Below, one piece after another: positions 28,458 through 37,769 of a stretch of DNA of 64,000 nt (positions are counted from its first letter, which is position 1; each line of letters starts with the position of its first letter). The notes under the pieces were generated by a model. The model was given only the letters and a program-made list of their open reading frames with translations, had not been told where the DNA came from and made no database searches. The translations under genes were made by a program, and so were the position numbers. Source of the DNA: Alteromonas sp. a30 (lineage in GTDB: Bacteria > Pseudomonadota > Gammaproteobacteria > Enterobacterales > Alteromonadaceae); assembly GCF_026788005.1 (NCBI RefSeq), contig NZ_JABEPE010000006.1, positions 124,001-188,000 of the forward strand. Direction: 5' to 3'.

Positions 28458-28883
28458 ATGCAACAGCTTGTCGAGTTTATCGGTAATCATCCGTATTTGG
28501 CAACCTTATGGGTTGTTTTGGCTATATTCCTCATTTATAGCTACATCGAAACCATTATTTCCCCCTTAAAATATGTCTCTACTCTAGAGGCAACGCAGCT
28601 CATCAATAAAGAAGAAGCTGTGATCTTGGATATCCGCAATGCCGGTGACTTCAAGAAAGGGCATATTTTAGGTGCGAGGCAAATAGGACAAGAAGCGGTG
28701 TCGAAAGCTGACTTCAGTAAACTTGAAAACGAAAAAAACAAACCCATTATTGTGGTCTGCGCTATGGGTGTATCAGCAAAGCGTACAGCAATGCAATTGC
28801 TAAAAGCGGGTTTTGCTAAGGCTTCAGTTTTAAAAGGTGGTATGAATACTTGGCAAGGCGAAGGTTTACCAATTAAAAAGTGA
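28458..28883 (+). CDS. yibN: Membrane-anchored rhodanese-domain protein (YibN)
   Basis: A 141-residue protein with an N-terminal transmembrane helix (about residues 13-35) and a rhodanese domain. Its active-site Cys lies in VVCAMGVSAKRTA. It is divergent from gpmI and begins the conserved yibN-grxC-secB-gpsA series. Rhodanese domains bind sulfane sulphur; the physiological role of YibN is not settled. The stop overlaps the longest grxC frame. Confidence 0.92.
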   Translation: MQQLVEFIGNHPYLATLWVVLAIFLIYSYIETIISPLKYVSTLEATQLINKEEAVILDIRNAGDFKKGHILGARQIGQEAVSKADFSKLENEKNKPIIVVCAMGVSAKRTAMQLLKAGFAKASVLKGGMNTWQGEGLPIKK

Positions 28884-28888
28884 AACTG

Positions 28889-29143
28889 ATGAAAAAAGTA
28901 GAGATTTATACAAAGGGCTACTGCCCATTTTGCACACGCGCTAAGTCGCTCCTTGACAGCAAAAACATTGAATACACAGAGTATAAAATTGATTTGCAAC
29001 CCGAGTTGCGCGACACCATGATCGACCGAGCGAATGGTGGTTACACTGTGCCTCAAATCTTTATCAATAATCAGCACTTAGGTGGCTGTGACGATATGAT
29101 GGCACTTGAAAAACAAAAGAAACTTGATTCGCTGTTGGCTTAA
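28889..29143 (+). CDS. grxC: Glutaredoxin 3
   Basis: An 84-residue dithiol glutaredoxin reducing protein disulphides and mixed disulphides with glutathione. The active site is CPFC (residues 11-14), with the cis-Pro motif YTVPQIF and the GGCDDMMAL glutathione-binding motif. The open frame starts at GTG 28880, but ATG 28889 matches the family N-terminus (MKKVEIYTKGYCPFC). It is coupled to the preceding rhodanese gene, and secB follows. Confidence 0.96.
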   Translation: MKKVEIYTKGYCPFCTRAKSLLDSKNIEYTEYKIDLQPELRDTMIDRANGGYTVPQIFINNQHLGGCDDMMALEKQKKLDSLLA

Positions 29144-29179
29144 TTCAATAGCATCAAACCAGTAACAGGACCCAGAATT

Positions 29180-29683
29180 ATGGCTGAAGAACATAACCAC
29201 GAAGCTGCGGCAGCAGAGCAGCAAGGCACGCAATTTGCGTTACAACGCATTTATACAAAAGATCTTTCTTTTGAAACGCCAAACTCGCCTTTAGTTTTCC
29301 AAAAAGAATGGAAACCTGAAATCAAACTCGACATTGATACGCGCAGCAACAAATTAGATGACGTTAACTACGAAGTGGTTCTTGCTGTAACTGTTACTGC
29401 AACATTAGATGGTGCAACCGCATTCCTATGTGAGGTTCAACAAGCAGGTATCTTCACTATCGACAACATTCCAGAACAGCAATTACCCCATACTTTAGGT
29501 TCTTTCTGCCCGAATATGTTGTTCCCTTATGCCCGCGAGTGCATCTCTAACTTAGTGAACCGTGGTACTTTCCCTCCACTTAATTTAGCGCCAGTAAACT
29601 TTGATGCTATCTTCGCAGCCTATGTGCAAAAGCGTCAGGAAGAACAAGCGCAAGCGGCTGAAGCGCCAACCCTAAACGCATAA
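29180..29683 (+). CDS. secB: Protein-export chaperone SecB
   Basis: A 167-residue tetrameric chaperone that keeps preproteins unfolded and hands them to SecA. Typical segments are [35 protein letters not shown], and [17 protein letters not shown]. The length and acidic N-terminus fit the family. Its place between grxC and gpsA is the standard gammaproteobacterial order. Confidence 0.97.
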   Translation: MAEEHNHEAAAAEQQGTQFALQRIYTKDLSFETPNSPLVFQKEWKPEIKLDIDTRSNKLDDVNYEVVLAVTVTATLDGATAFLCEVQQAGIFTIDNIPEQQLPHTLGSFCPNMLFPYARECISNLVNRGTFPPLNLAPVNFDAIFAAYVQKRQEEQAQAAEAPTLNA

Positions 29684-29689
29684 TCGTCA

Positions 29690-30706
29690 ATGCAGCACTC
29701 AACAACGCAATCAGAACGCATTTCTGTTTTCGGAGCCGGCTCTTACGGAACGGCTCTTGCGTTTTGCTTGTCTCGCAATCAAGTCCCTACGTTACTGTGG
29801 GGAAGAGATGAGCAAAAAATGCAAAACATGCGTCAAACTCGCCAAAATGAGCATTACCTACCAGGGTATGAATTTCCAGAAGATATGGCCATTGAGCACA
29901 ATCTGGAAAAAGCTGTTAGCGCCAGTAAAGATTTACTTGTGGTCGTACCCAGTCACTCTTTTTCTGATCTTTTAAAACAAATTAAACCCTATGTTCGCTC
30001 TGAGCATCGTTTAATTTGGGCCACGAAAGGGCTTGAGCCAGAAACAGGGCGTTTACTTCAAGAAGTCGCTCAAGAAATATTAGGCGATCACATGCCTATG
30101 GCAGTGTTATCAGGTCCAACTTTCGCGAAGGAAATGGCCGCAGGTATGCCAACCGCTATTACTCTGGCTTCTCAAAATAACGACTTTCTGGAACAATTCG
30201 CCAACAAACTACACTGTCAGAAATCTTTTAGAGTGTATAAAAGTAACGACGTTATCGGTGTACAGCTTGGCGGAGCAGTCAAAAATGTTGTGGCTATTGG
30301 TGCTGGGATTTCTGATGGTGTTGGCTTTGGTGCCAACGCAAGAACCGCGCTGATTACCCGAGGTCTGGCTGAAATGACGCGTCTGGGCACCAAAGTGGGC
30401 GCGGATCCACAAACCTTTATGGGAATGGCAGGCTTAGGTGACTTAATTTTAACCTGTACCGACAACCAATCTAGAAACCGTCGTTTTGGTTTAGCGTTAG
30501 GGCAGGGAAAAGGCGTTGAAGAGGCAATGCAAGCTATTGGTCAAGTGGTTGAGGGGTATCGCAATACCAAGGAAGTGTACGTACTTGCACAACGTTTTGG
30601 GGTTGAAGTGCCTATTACCGAGCAAATTTACCAAGTGCTTTACGAAAATAAACCCATTAAAGAAGCCACTATGGCGTTATTGGGCAGACAAATGAAGTTT
30701 GAATAG
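29690..30706 (+). CDS. gpsA: Glycerol-3-phosphate dehydrogenase [NAD(P)+]
   Basis: A 338-residue cytoplasmic enzyme reducing dihydroxyacetone phosphate to glycerol-3-phosphate for phospholipids. It has the Rossmann motif [12 protein letters not shown] near residue 13, [18 protein letters not shown] and the catalytic Lys in [11 protein letters not shown], plus [10 protein letters not shown]. It starts 6 bp after secB, and a hairpin terminator follows, closing the operon. Confidence 0.97.
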   Translation: MQHSTTQSERISVFGAGSYGTALAFCLSRNQVPTLLWGRDEQKMQNMRQTRQNEHYLPGYEFPEDMAIEHNLEKAVSASKDLLVVVPSHSFSDLLKQIKPYVRSEHRLIWATKGLEPETGRLLQEVAQEILGDHMPMAVLSGPTFAKEMAAGMPTAITLASQNNDFLEQFANKLHCQKSFRVYKSNDVIGVQLGGAVKNVVAIGAGISDGVGFGANARTALITRGLAEMTRLGTKVGADPQTFMGMAGLGDLILTCTDNQSRNRRFGLALGQGKGVEEAMQAIGQVVEGYRNTKEVYVLAQRFGVEVPITEQIYQVLYENKPIKEATMALLGRQMKFE

Positions 30707-30743
30707 TCTGAATTTTTACAAATATAGTGACTAAATAAATATG

Positions 30744-30773
30744 AGGGATAGCCTTAGGTGCCATCCCTTTTTT
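30744..30773 (+). terminator. Terminator after gpsA
   Basis: AGGGAT (30744-30749) and ATCCCT (30763-30768) form the stem base, with a partly paired GC-rich interior, followed by TTTTTT. It lies 37 bp after gpsA and just before the convergent carbonic anhydrase gene. Confidence 0.75.
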
Positions 30774-30791
30774 ATGTGTGAATTTGAGCAG

Positions 30792-31376
30792 TTAACAACC
30801 TAAATCCTTTAAGCGCCCATTTTGAATACTGTATATCCAACTGTGGATTGTTAAATTTTGACCTCGCTCTATAGCCGCTTTATAGATAGAAGTCCGTCGA
30901 ACATTTTCAGCTTGCTCTAACACGTTTATTTCGCACAGCCTATCTTCCTTTTCACGACCACTCAAAGTCGATAGCTCATCACTGTGTTTCGCAATCACAT
31001 CGCGAATATGTTCCAACCAGTTATCGATTAAGCCGAATGATTCATCTTTTAACGAAGAAACCACACCGCCACATCCATAATGACCGCATACAATAATATG
31101 CTCGACCTGAAGCACATCAATGGCATATTGCATCACCGACAAGCAATTCAAGTCCGTATGTACAACCATGTTAGCTACATTTCGGTGCACAAACAGTTCG
31201 CCCGGTAATAAACCAACAATTTCGTTCGCAGGCACTCGACTATCCGCACACCCAATCCACAAAAATTTGGGAGACTGCTGTTTGGAAAGCTGATCGAAAA
31301 AAGTGGGATCGCGCTTATCGATTTTCTCTGCCCAAGTGATATTGTTGTCGAACAATTCTCGAATAGTCATACTCAT
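30792..31376 (-). CDS. can: Beta-carbonic anhydrase
   Basis: About 194 residues. The zinc ligands and dyad are visible: Cys in CADSRVPANEIV (also Asp-Arg dyad), and HYGCGGV with His and Cys. It interconverts CO2 and bicarbonate in the cytoplasm. The open frame reaches 31433, but the family start MSMTIRELFDNN lies at ATG 31376 or ATG 31370. It is convergent with gpsA. It is a little shorter than E. coli Can and ends soon after QNGRLKDLGC. Confidence 0.93.
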   Translation of the reverse strand: MSMTIRELFDNNITWAEKIDKRDPTFFDQLSKQQSPKFLWIGCADSRVPANEIVGLLPGELFVHRNVANMVVHTDLNCLSVMQYAIDVLQVEHIIVCGHYGCGGVVSSLKDESFGLIDNWLEHIRDVIAKHSDELSTLSGREKEDRLCEINVLEQAENVRRTSIYKAAIERGQNLTIHSWIYSIQNGRLKDLGC

Positions 31377-31472
31377 TTTTCTTCTTGGCCTACTCTTTTC
31401 TTTTGAAAACGTCAAAGCTAGGATGACACACAATTTCTAATAACTAAAATAACTTCACGCGTTGTTGCCTTA

Positions 31473-31877
31473 ATGAAAGTAGAAACCCATTTAAATTTTG
31501 AAGGGAAGTGTGAGCAAGCACTTACTTTTTATCAAAAACTTCTCGGTATTGAAGTTTCCATGTTAATGAAATATCGCGAGTCCCCCGACCAATCTCTGTG
31601 TCCCGAAGGTTTTGGCGATAAAGTTATGCACGCTAATTTTAAAATTGGGGAAACGGCGTTTATGGCTTCGGATGGAGGATGTACCGGTAAACCGAACTTT
31701 TCTGGTTTTTCTTTATCATTTAATGCGGAGTCAGAAACGGAAGCACAGCGCATTATTAAAGGCCTGTCAGAAGGTGGGAAAGTTACCACGTCGCTTGCAT
31801 CCAGCTTCTGGGGCGGTTTATACGGCGAAGTCACGGATCAATTCGGTTTAACATGGATGATCAGCGTTTTCGGTTAA
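31473..31877 (+). CDS. VOC-superfamily protein, PhnB/YjdN-like
   Basis: A 134-residue small protein with the glyoxalase/bleomycin-resistance fold of the PhnB group. It has the N-terminal HLNFEGKCEQALTFYQKLLG, the middle FMASDG, and a C-terminal WGGLYGEVTDQFGLTWMIS. The substrate is unknown and the usual metal-binding pattern is weak. It stands alone between carbonic anhydrase and a secreted amidohydrolase. Confidence 0.88.
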   Translation: MKVETHLNFEGKCEQALTFYQKLLGIEVSMLMKYRESPDQSLCPEGFGDKVMHANFKIGETAFMASDGGCTGKPNFSGFSLSFNAESETEAQRIIKGLSEGGKVTTSLASSFWGGLYGEVTDQFGLTWMISVFG

Positions 31878-32047
31878 ATACATATCTATCAATAAATAAA
31901 AGTATCCGCTCTTTACCTCTGCTGCTGGGTTTTCCACCTAAATGCAGTTGGCGATTTTTTAGCAATTTGCGATGATGTTAGCAGGTACGCAGCCGTGCCT
32001 AGGAAATATTGATTTAGCCAATAAACCGAGAACTAGGAAATAATAAT

Positions 32048-33343
32048 ATGAAGTATAAATATCTCGTGGGTTTGCTCGCAACTCTGCCTACCGCTTATTC
32101 ACTCGCAGCAACTGACGTTGCTTCTATGGCGACTCAACTGGAACCAAAAGTCATAGAATGGCGTCATCACTTCCACCAAAACCCTGAACTCTCGAACCGA
32201 GAATTCAAAACGGCTGAGTACATTGCAAAGTACATGCGAAGCTTGGGAATGGATGTGCAAACAGGTGTCGCAAAAACTGGGGTGGTTGCCATTCTTGACT
32301 CTGGTAAACCCGGTCCTGTTGTTGCATTACGTGCAGATATGGACGGACTCCCCGTTCCAGAACAAGTTGACTTACCTTGGAAATCCACCCAAAAAGGCGA
32401 GTTTAACGGTAAAGAAGTGCCCGTCATGCACGCTTGCGGCCATGATACTCATATGGCAATGCTAATGGGCGCCGCAACGATTCTAAATGAAAAGAAAGAA
32501 TCGCTTCGCGGTAAAATTAAATTCATTTTCCAACCTGCAGAAGAAGGCGCACCAGAGGGCGAAACTGGCGGCGCGGAAGTTATGGTCAAAGAAGGTGTTT
32601 TGAAGAACCCTGAAGTTGACGTGATCTTCGGACTGCACATTAACTCTCGAACCGATGTTGGCAAAGTAAAGTATCGACACGGCGGCATTATGGCAGCGGT
32701 CGATCCATTCAAAGTCGTCATTAAAGGAAAGCAAGCTCATGGCGCTTATCCGTGGCTAAGCGTCGATCCCATTGTTACTTCTGCTCAAGTTGTTATGGGC
32801 TTACAAACTATCGTTAGCAGAGAAATTCAACTAGTTGATGAAGCAGCCGTTGTCACTGTCGGTTCTATTCATGGTGGTGTGAGATCAAACATTATCCCTA
32901 ATGAAGTTGAGCTGGTTGGCACTATCCGTACATTGAGTGATGCCTCTAGAGAACACATTTACGAGTCACTACCGCGTAAAGTCAATGCAATTGCAGAAAG
33001 CATGGGAGCAAAAGCCGAGGTCACGCTACCACTCGATTACAGTTATCCGGTGACATTTAATGAACCTAGTTTGATGGATACAATGCTACCCACATTAGTC
33101 AAAACGGCGGGGCAGGAAAATGTTATCAATACGAAAGCAACGACTGGCGCAGAAGACTTCTCCTTCTTCCAAAAAGAAGTCCCCGGATTATATCTTTTTG
33201 TTGGTGGCAAGCCCAAAGATACACCGATGAGTGATGCGCCTGCACACCATACCCCCGAGTTTTATGTTGACGATAGTGGTATGAAATTGGGTGTTGAATT
33301 ACTCACTAACTTAACTATTGATTACATGAAGCTGAATAAATAA
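32048..33343 (+). CDS. Exported M20-family amidohydrolase/peptidase
   Basis: A 431-residue protein: a signal peptide (cleavage near SLAA, about residue 20), then an M20D-type amidohydrolase related to hippurate, N-acyl-amino-acid and IAA-amino-acid hydrolases. Metal-binding motifs are RADMDGLPV, MHACGHDTHMAML and AEEGAPEGETGG; the dimerisation domain follows (about 210-320), and a TTGAEDFSFFQ motif provides later ligands. The SD AGGAAA precedes ATG 32048. An exported location suggests scavenging of acylated amino acids or peptides. Confidence 0.92.
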   Translation: MKYKYLVGLLATLPTAYSLAATDVASMATQLEPKVIEWRHHFHQNPELSNREFKTAEYIAKYMRSLGMDVQTGVAKTGVVAILDSGKPGPVVALRADMDGLPVPEQVDLPWKSTQKGEFNGKEVPVMHACGHDTHMAMLMGAATILNEKKESLRGKIKFIFQPAEEGAPEGETGGAEVMVKEGVLKNPEVDVIFGLHINSRTDVGKVKYRHGGIMAAVDPFKVVIKGKQAHGAYPWLSVDPIVTSAQVVMGLQTIVSREIQLVDEAAVVTVGSIHGGVRSNIIPNEVELVGTIRTLSDASREHIYESLPRKVNAIAESMGAKAEVTLPLDYSYPVTFNEPSLMDTMLPTLVKTAGQENVINTKATTGAEDFSFFQKEVPGLYLFVGGKPKDTPMSDAPAHHTPEFYVDDSGMKLGVELLTNLTIDYMKLNK

Positions 33344-33392
33344 CAGCAATTTAACAACTCATTATTTCTCATTTCTAATCAATAGAATTAAT

Positions 33393-33422
33393 CAGTCTCC
33401 ACATTTTGGGGACTGTTTTTTT
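33393..33422 (+). terminator. Terminator after the M20 amidohydrolase gene
   Basis: AGTCTCC (33394-33400) pairs with GGGGACT (33408-33414, one G-U pair) around a short ACATTTT loop, followed by a run of T. The remaining noncoding DNA up to 33642 is AT-rich; no gene is seen. Confidence 0.8.
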
Positions 33423-33642
33423 GTGCTCGACTCCAACCAACTTTCTGCTAACACACTAATTTTATTAATAATACGTCTTCAACCACATCTCTAGAAAACA
33501 CTGCAAGAGTAAATATTTAACCCCTCGCTGTACTAAAGTGTTAATGATATGTAACAAAAAAATTAATACCGTAGTTTCATGGGAATGTTAGTAACCAGAC
33601 ATCATCACAGCAATTCCCACCAATAAACTAGAGGGGTGAAAA

Positions 33643-35580
33643 ATGAAAACAACATTACCAATGAAGCTAGCAAAGGTATCTCTCCTTTGCGGTCTAGCTC
33701 TTGCAGGACAAAATGCTATCGCTGCCGACTGGCAGAGAGGTTTAGCGGTAGGTGGGTTTAATAAAGTTAATTTATACGTTCCCGATACCACATCGGATAT
33801 TGGAAACGGAAAAGCTTTGATGATTGTATTGCATGGTTGTACACAATCAATTGACGCTTACCTTACAGCCAACTTGGAGGCAGCAGCAGATAAACACGGA
33901 ATGGTTATTGCCGTTCCCGATGCAGTAAACAAAGCAGGATTCAGTTGTTGGTCTTACTGGCAAGGAACAAAATCGCGCAGTGCCGGCGATTACAAAAACC
34001 TAATTTCCTTAGCTAATGCATTAAAAAGTGATTCAAGTTATGGCATCGATTCAGACCAAGTCTATATCGCAGGGTTATCTTCTGGTGCAGCTTTTGCCAA
34101 CACAACGGCTTGTTTAGCCCCAGATGTTTTCGCTGGGATGGGTGTGAGCGCCGGACCAAGTATAGGTACGAGTTCTAGCGGAGCACTTGGCCCATGCGAA
34201 CAAGCAGACGTGCGTTCACGATGCGTTTCTTATGCTGGCAGCTATGCCAACCATTTCGATACGCAAATTGCTTCCATCGCACAAGGTGATAGAGACACAA
34301 CAGTAAACCTTTGCTACAACGATCAAAACTCGCAGGGCATGGCAGCGGTTTATGGTGTTGATAGACTCGCTGGCACTAATACTATTTCTGATGGTTCTCG
34401 TAGTGCCGTAGAAACGCTTTGGGAAGATGGACGAGTATCTAAACTAGTATTAACAAACGCGGATCATGCTTGGTCAGGTGGCGCAGGTGCGAGTGGCTCC
34501 TATATTTCTTCTGCGAGCATCAACTATGCAGATTATTTAGGGCAGTATTTTAAAGAAAACAACAATCGTGTTGATCGTAACCAAGGCCCACAATTAAGCA
34601 ACATCAATGTCAGTACAAATAGCGATGTTATTGTGCTCACTGGTAATGCACAAGATGCTGAAGGTTCGGTTGTGGCCGTCAATGCCATTTTTGATGACAG
34701 AAACGGTACAACAAATGCTAAGTCAGGCACCGTTGATGCAAGTGGTAATTTTACCATTTACAGTGATGCACTACCGGATGGACTTTACTTTGTCACAGTT
34801 GGCGCAACAGACAACGAAGGCAAGGACAGCGAATTTATTGTCGAGTCAGTTTATGTTGGCCCACCACCACCTGATACAGCACCAACCATTAGTGATGTTA
34901 GCGTAGCGGTTAATCAACAATGCGCCACAGTATCGGGTTCCGTTGCTGATATTAATCAGAACTTGAGTTCGGTGGTTGTTCAATTTGCTAATGGCAATGT
35001 GAACGCACAAATGAACCAATCAAGTTTCTCTGCTGAAGCGTGTAATTTACCGGGAGGAAACAACAGCGCAACCGTAGTAGCAACAGATAGCACAAACCTT
35101 TCCAGCCAAGATAGCGTGAGCTTTAATATCGACGCTGGTCAAGTGGCAACATTAGATCAACATATCACGGCGGGCAGACTGAGCTATGTGGAATACTCTA
35201 CCTGTTACCTCGAATACGGTACCGCAGCATTTAAGCTTAACGAAGAACCTACAGGACAGGGTCAATGTGTATGGCAGGATAATGATGCTTCTTGTAGAGG
35301 CCCAGCAGTAGCTTGTTCATCTGGCGGAAGCACCGGAGGTGGTTCTGGTGGCGACACAGGCGGCGGTGACACTGGTGGTGGTACAAGCCCCAACTGTGAA
35401 GAGGTTACGACATTGAACTACTACCATAAAGTTGCTGGTAGAGCTTACAGTGAAGGAAACGCATTGGCGCCAGATTACTTCGCAAATGGCTCTAACGATA
35501 GCATGCCGGGTTCCACTTACGGGAATAACACCCTGCATTCCGACGATGGATCTACTTGGTATCTAGGTAGCTGCCAATAA
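33643..35580 (+). CDS. Secreted PHB-depolymerase-like esterase, modular
   Basis: A 645-residue secreted protein. It has a signal peptide (ends about residue 28 after AIAA) and a catalytic domain (about 35-310) of the type-1 PHB depolymerase/feruloyl esterase family: oxyanion VLHGCTQ, nucleophile GLSSG, acid in QGDRDTTVN, His in NADHAWSGG. Two Ig-like domains (about 320-420 and 425-500) and a cysteine-containing module follow. A Gly/Thr linker (about 562-584) leads to a final Cys-containing domain that may bind polymer. The start has GAGGGG in front. The substrate could be polyhydroxyalkanoate or a polysaccharide ester. Confidence 0.88.
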   Translation: MKTTLPMKLAKVSLLCGLALAGQNAIAADWQRGLAVGGFNKVNLYVPDTTSDIGNGKALMIVLHGCTQSIDAYLTANLEAAADKHGMVIAVPDAVNKAGFSCWSYWQGTKSRSAGDYKNLISLANALKSDSSYGIDSDQVYIAGLSSGAAFANTTACLAPDVFAGMGVSAGPSIGTSSSGALGPCEQADVRSRCVSYAGSYANHFDTQIASIAQGDRDTTVNLCYNDQNSQGMAAVYGVDRLAGTNTISDGSRSAVETLWEDGRVSKLVLTNADHAWSGGAGASGSYISSASINYADYLGQYFKENNNRVDRNQGPQLSNINVSTNSDVIVLTGNAQDAEGSVVAVNAIFDDRNGTTNAKSGTVDASGNFTIYSDALPDGLYFVTVGATDNEGKDSEFIVESVYVGPPPPDTAPTISDVSVAVNQQCATVSGSVADINQNLSSVVVQFANGNVNAQMNQSSFSAEACNLPGGNNSATVVATDSTNLSSQDSVSFNIDAGQVATLDQHITAGRLSYVEYSTCYLEYGTAAFKLNEEPTGQGQCVWQDNDASCRGPAVACSSGGSTGGGSGGDTGGGDTGGGTSPNCEEVTTLNYYHKVAGRAYSEGNALAPDYFANGSNDSMPGSTYGNNTLHSDDGSTWYLGSCQ

Positions 35581-35602
35581 ACAAATCCCGTATACTTACA
35601 CG

Positions 35603-35633
35603 AAAATCCTCTACTCTGTAGGGGATTTTTTTT
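35603..35633 (+). terminator. Terminator after the esterase gene
   Basis: AATCCTCTAC and GTAGGGGATT pair (with one T-G pair) around a three-base loop, followed by eight T residues. A strong intrinsic terminator 25 bp after the stop codon. Confidence 0.88.
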
Positions 35634-35856
35634 ATCTATAAAAATAGTCGGGCGATAAACGAAATTTCCTTGAGTTTGTATTAGCTTATTGAATTAAAAT
35701 AGGATTCTCACATCAATTTCGCCGTAAATAGGTATTCGAACCATAAGATTTTGATCTATAGTCTTTAGATAAAATTAAAAAACTCAATATGAAAAACACG
35801 CTATGGAAAGCAAAAAATAAGACAAATAAATGAAAGCGCTTTTGCTAGGAGATTAA

Positions 35857-37356
35857 ATGATAAAAATAAAGCTAACCACTCTTTTACTCTGTTCTTCACT
35901 CATGGCTGGTTGTGCATCCAATATGAGCACAAACGCACGTTCTCCAGCATTAAATGATAACTTCAGTAAAACCAAAGCGCTTTTTGAAGATATTGTCGGT
36001 AGTGAACATGAAAAACCAGAAATATCCAAGCTTAATCTCTTCCTTACACGGATGCCCAAAGGGGGGGATTTACATCATCACTATAGCGGGACAATCTATG
36101 CCGAAACTTATTTAGATTGGGTAAAAGAAAAGGGCTGGCATATTGATAGTTGTAACTTCAAAATTATCACCGACGCATCAAAAGCAGATCCAAAATGCCA
36201 GACGTTGACTGTCGATGAGCTACTCAAACAAGATCCCCTTTACCGTAAACTGCTGACGCTATGGTCAGACAAAGACTTCAGCAACCATTTTCATGAGCAA
36301 GTCCCACCAGACTCAAACTTTTTCAACACTTTTGGTTATTTTGGTGCCGCGGCTAACGTGAACCAAAATATCGGCGTAAAAATCATTAAAGCTAGAGCGT
36401 TAGCCGAGAATGTTAGCTACATTGAAACTCAGTACAGCCGCACAGGCGTCAAGAGCAAGCATTTATTATCGGATTCTGAACGCCAGCAATTTATTAACAC
36501 ACTTTTAAAGGTAGATAACCAACAAGACGCCAATGCCACTTTTGATAGCATCGTGGAAGCTTACGCTAAAACTTCTCACTTTAATCAAGGCGTGAATGAC
36601 TTTGTTGAAGAGGTTCGAGCACTACATGAAGGCATTGATGATGAAAATTTCACCATGCGGTATCAAACTTACACCGCCAGAGTGCAGGATCCATTACAAG
36701 TATTCACAGAGTTATACTCAGGTTTTTTAGCCACTGATAAATCGGAATTACTTGTCGGTGTCAACATTGTAGCCCCTGAAAACAATCATGTTGCGCTTCG
36801 TGACTATACCTTGCATATGTATATGTTTAATTACCTATCAGCAAAATATCCACATGTTAAAAAGGCATTGCACGCAGGAGAGCTAACATTAGGCATGGTT
36901 CGTCCAAAGGACTTATTGTTTCATATGAAACAAGCACGAGAAATTGCAGGGGCAAATAGAATTGGACACGGCATCGATATCCCATACGAACAGGACGCAT
37001 TAGCTCAATTGCAAGACTTAAAAGAGAACGCGGCTGTAGAGATAAACTTGACCAGTAATGAGTTTATTTTAGGCGTATCCCATGAAGAACACCCTTATCT
37101 CATTTATGAAGATTATGGTGTACCGATGGTCATTTCTACAGATGACTCAGGCGTTTCAAGAAATAACCTAACAAATGAGTATGTTTTGTTAGCTACTCGC
37201 TACAAGCCCAATTATGAAGAAATAAAAGACTATGTTTATAACAGCATTAAATACTCTTTTATGAGTAAAGAAGATAAAGCTAAAAACAAACAGCGCTTAG
37301 ATACCAAGTTTTCTCAGTTTGAATCTGAAATGGCTCAACTTTACGAGAAGCTCTAA
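35857..37356 (+). CDS. ADGF-type adenosine deaminase-like lipoprotein
   Basis: A 499-residue protein with a lipoprotein signal (LMAGC, Cys at residue 19), so it should be anchored in the envelope. The rest matches the adenosine deaminase fold of the CECR1/ADGF group: MPKGGDLHHHYSGTIY (metal HxH), HAGELTLG (His/Glu), RIGHGIDI and ISTDDSGVSR (Asp-Asp). The long N-terminal helical part (about 25-60) is typical of secreted ADGF. It could deaminate extracellular adenosine to inosine for purine salvage. AGGAG precedes ATG. Confidence 0.9.
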   Translation: MIKIKLTTLLLCSSLMAGCASNMSTNARSPALNDNFSKTKALFEDIVGSEHEKPEISKLNLFLTRMPKGGDLHHHYSGTIYAETYLDWVKEKGWHIDSCNFKIITDASKADPKCQTLTVDELLKQDPLYRKLLTLWSDKDFSNHFHEQVPPDSNFFNTFGYFGAAANVNQNIGVKIIKARALAENVSYIETQYSRTGVKSKHLLSDSERQQFINTLLKVDNQQDANATFDSIVEAYAKTSHFNQGVNDFVEEVRALHEGIDDENFTMRYQTYTARVQDPLQVFTELYSGFLATDKSELLVGVNIVAPENNHVALRDYTLHMYMFNYLSAKYPHVKKALHAGELTLGMVRPKDLLFHMKQAREIAGANRIGHGIDIPYEQDALAQLQDLKENAAVEINLTSNEFILGVSHEEHPYLIYEDYGVPMVISTDDSGVSRNNLTNEYVLLATRYKPNYEEIKDYVYNSIKYSFMSKEDKAKNKQRLDTKFSQFESEMAQLYEKL

Positions 37357-37391
37357 ATAGCGCTGTTTAATTGTCAGTCCCCCCTAAACGC

Positions 37392-37423
37392 GCCGTGGAC
37401 ACTTGCATGAAAGGCCCCACGGC
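37392..37423. repeat. Inverted repeat in the 413-bp gap after the ADA-like gene
   Basis: A perfect 7-bp inverted repeat GCCGTGG / CCACGGC with an 18-base spacer lies 36 bp after the stop. There is no T-run, so it is not a standard terminator. The gap 37357-37769 has a GC-richer first third and an AT-rich remainder; I see no gene in it. The first part may be a decayed insertion, unproven. Confidence 0.4.
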
Positions 37424-37769
37424 TGCTTTCTCTGCGGCTAAGGGTTGCTCCTAATTCTCTATGGGGTGACTGCTAGTTTGGAACAGGTATGTGGTCGATT
37501 TAATAAATTCAAATTCTCCTGAAGCGATTACGTTATTTTGTTTCAAAAAGTAAATTAATCACTTCTTTTACCTTTTCCCAAAAGTGCAAATCCTTCATCA
37601 ATCCCCCCTCATTTAAGAAATCTAAACGTATTTTTTATTCCTTTTTTCTAACTCCGTAATTTCGCCTGAGTAAGATACATAGCAATTGAATTATGGTCTA
37701 ATAAATACGCAGTGGATTTAATTGGACCTTCCGCTGTTTTTTAAACTAACCTTTATGGAGATAGGGATT

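Noticed and set aside
28541-29077. 178-codon open frame on the minus strand
   Set aside because: It lies antisense to yibN and grxC, whose protein motifs are intact.
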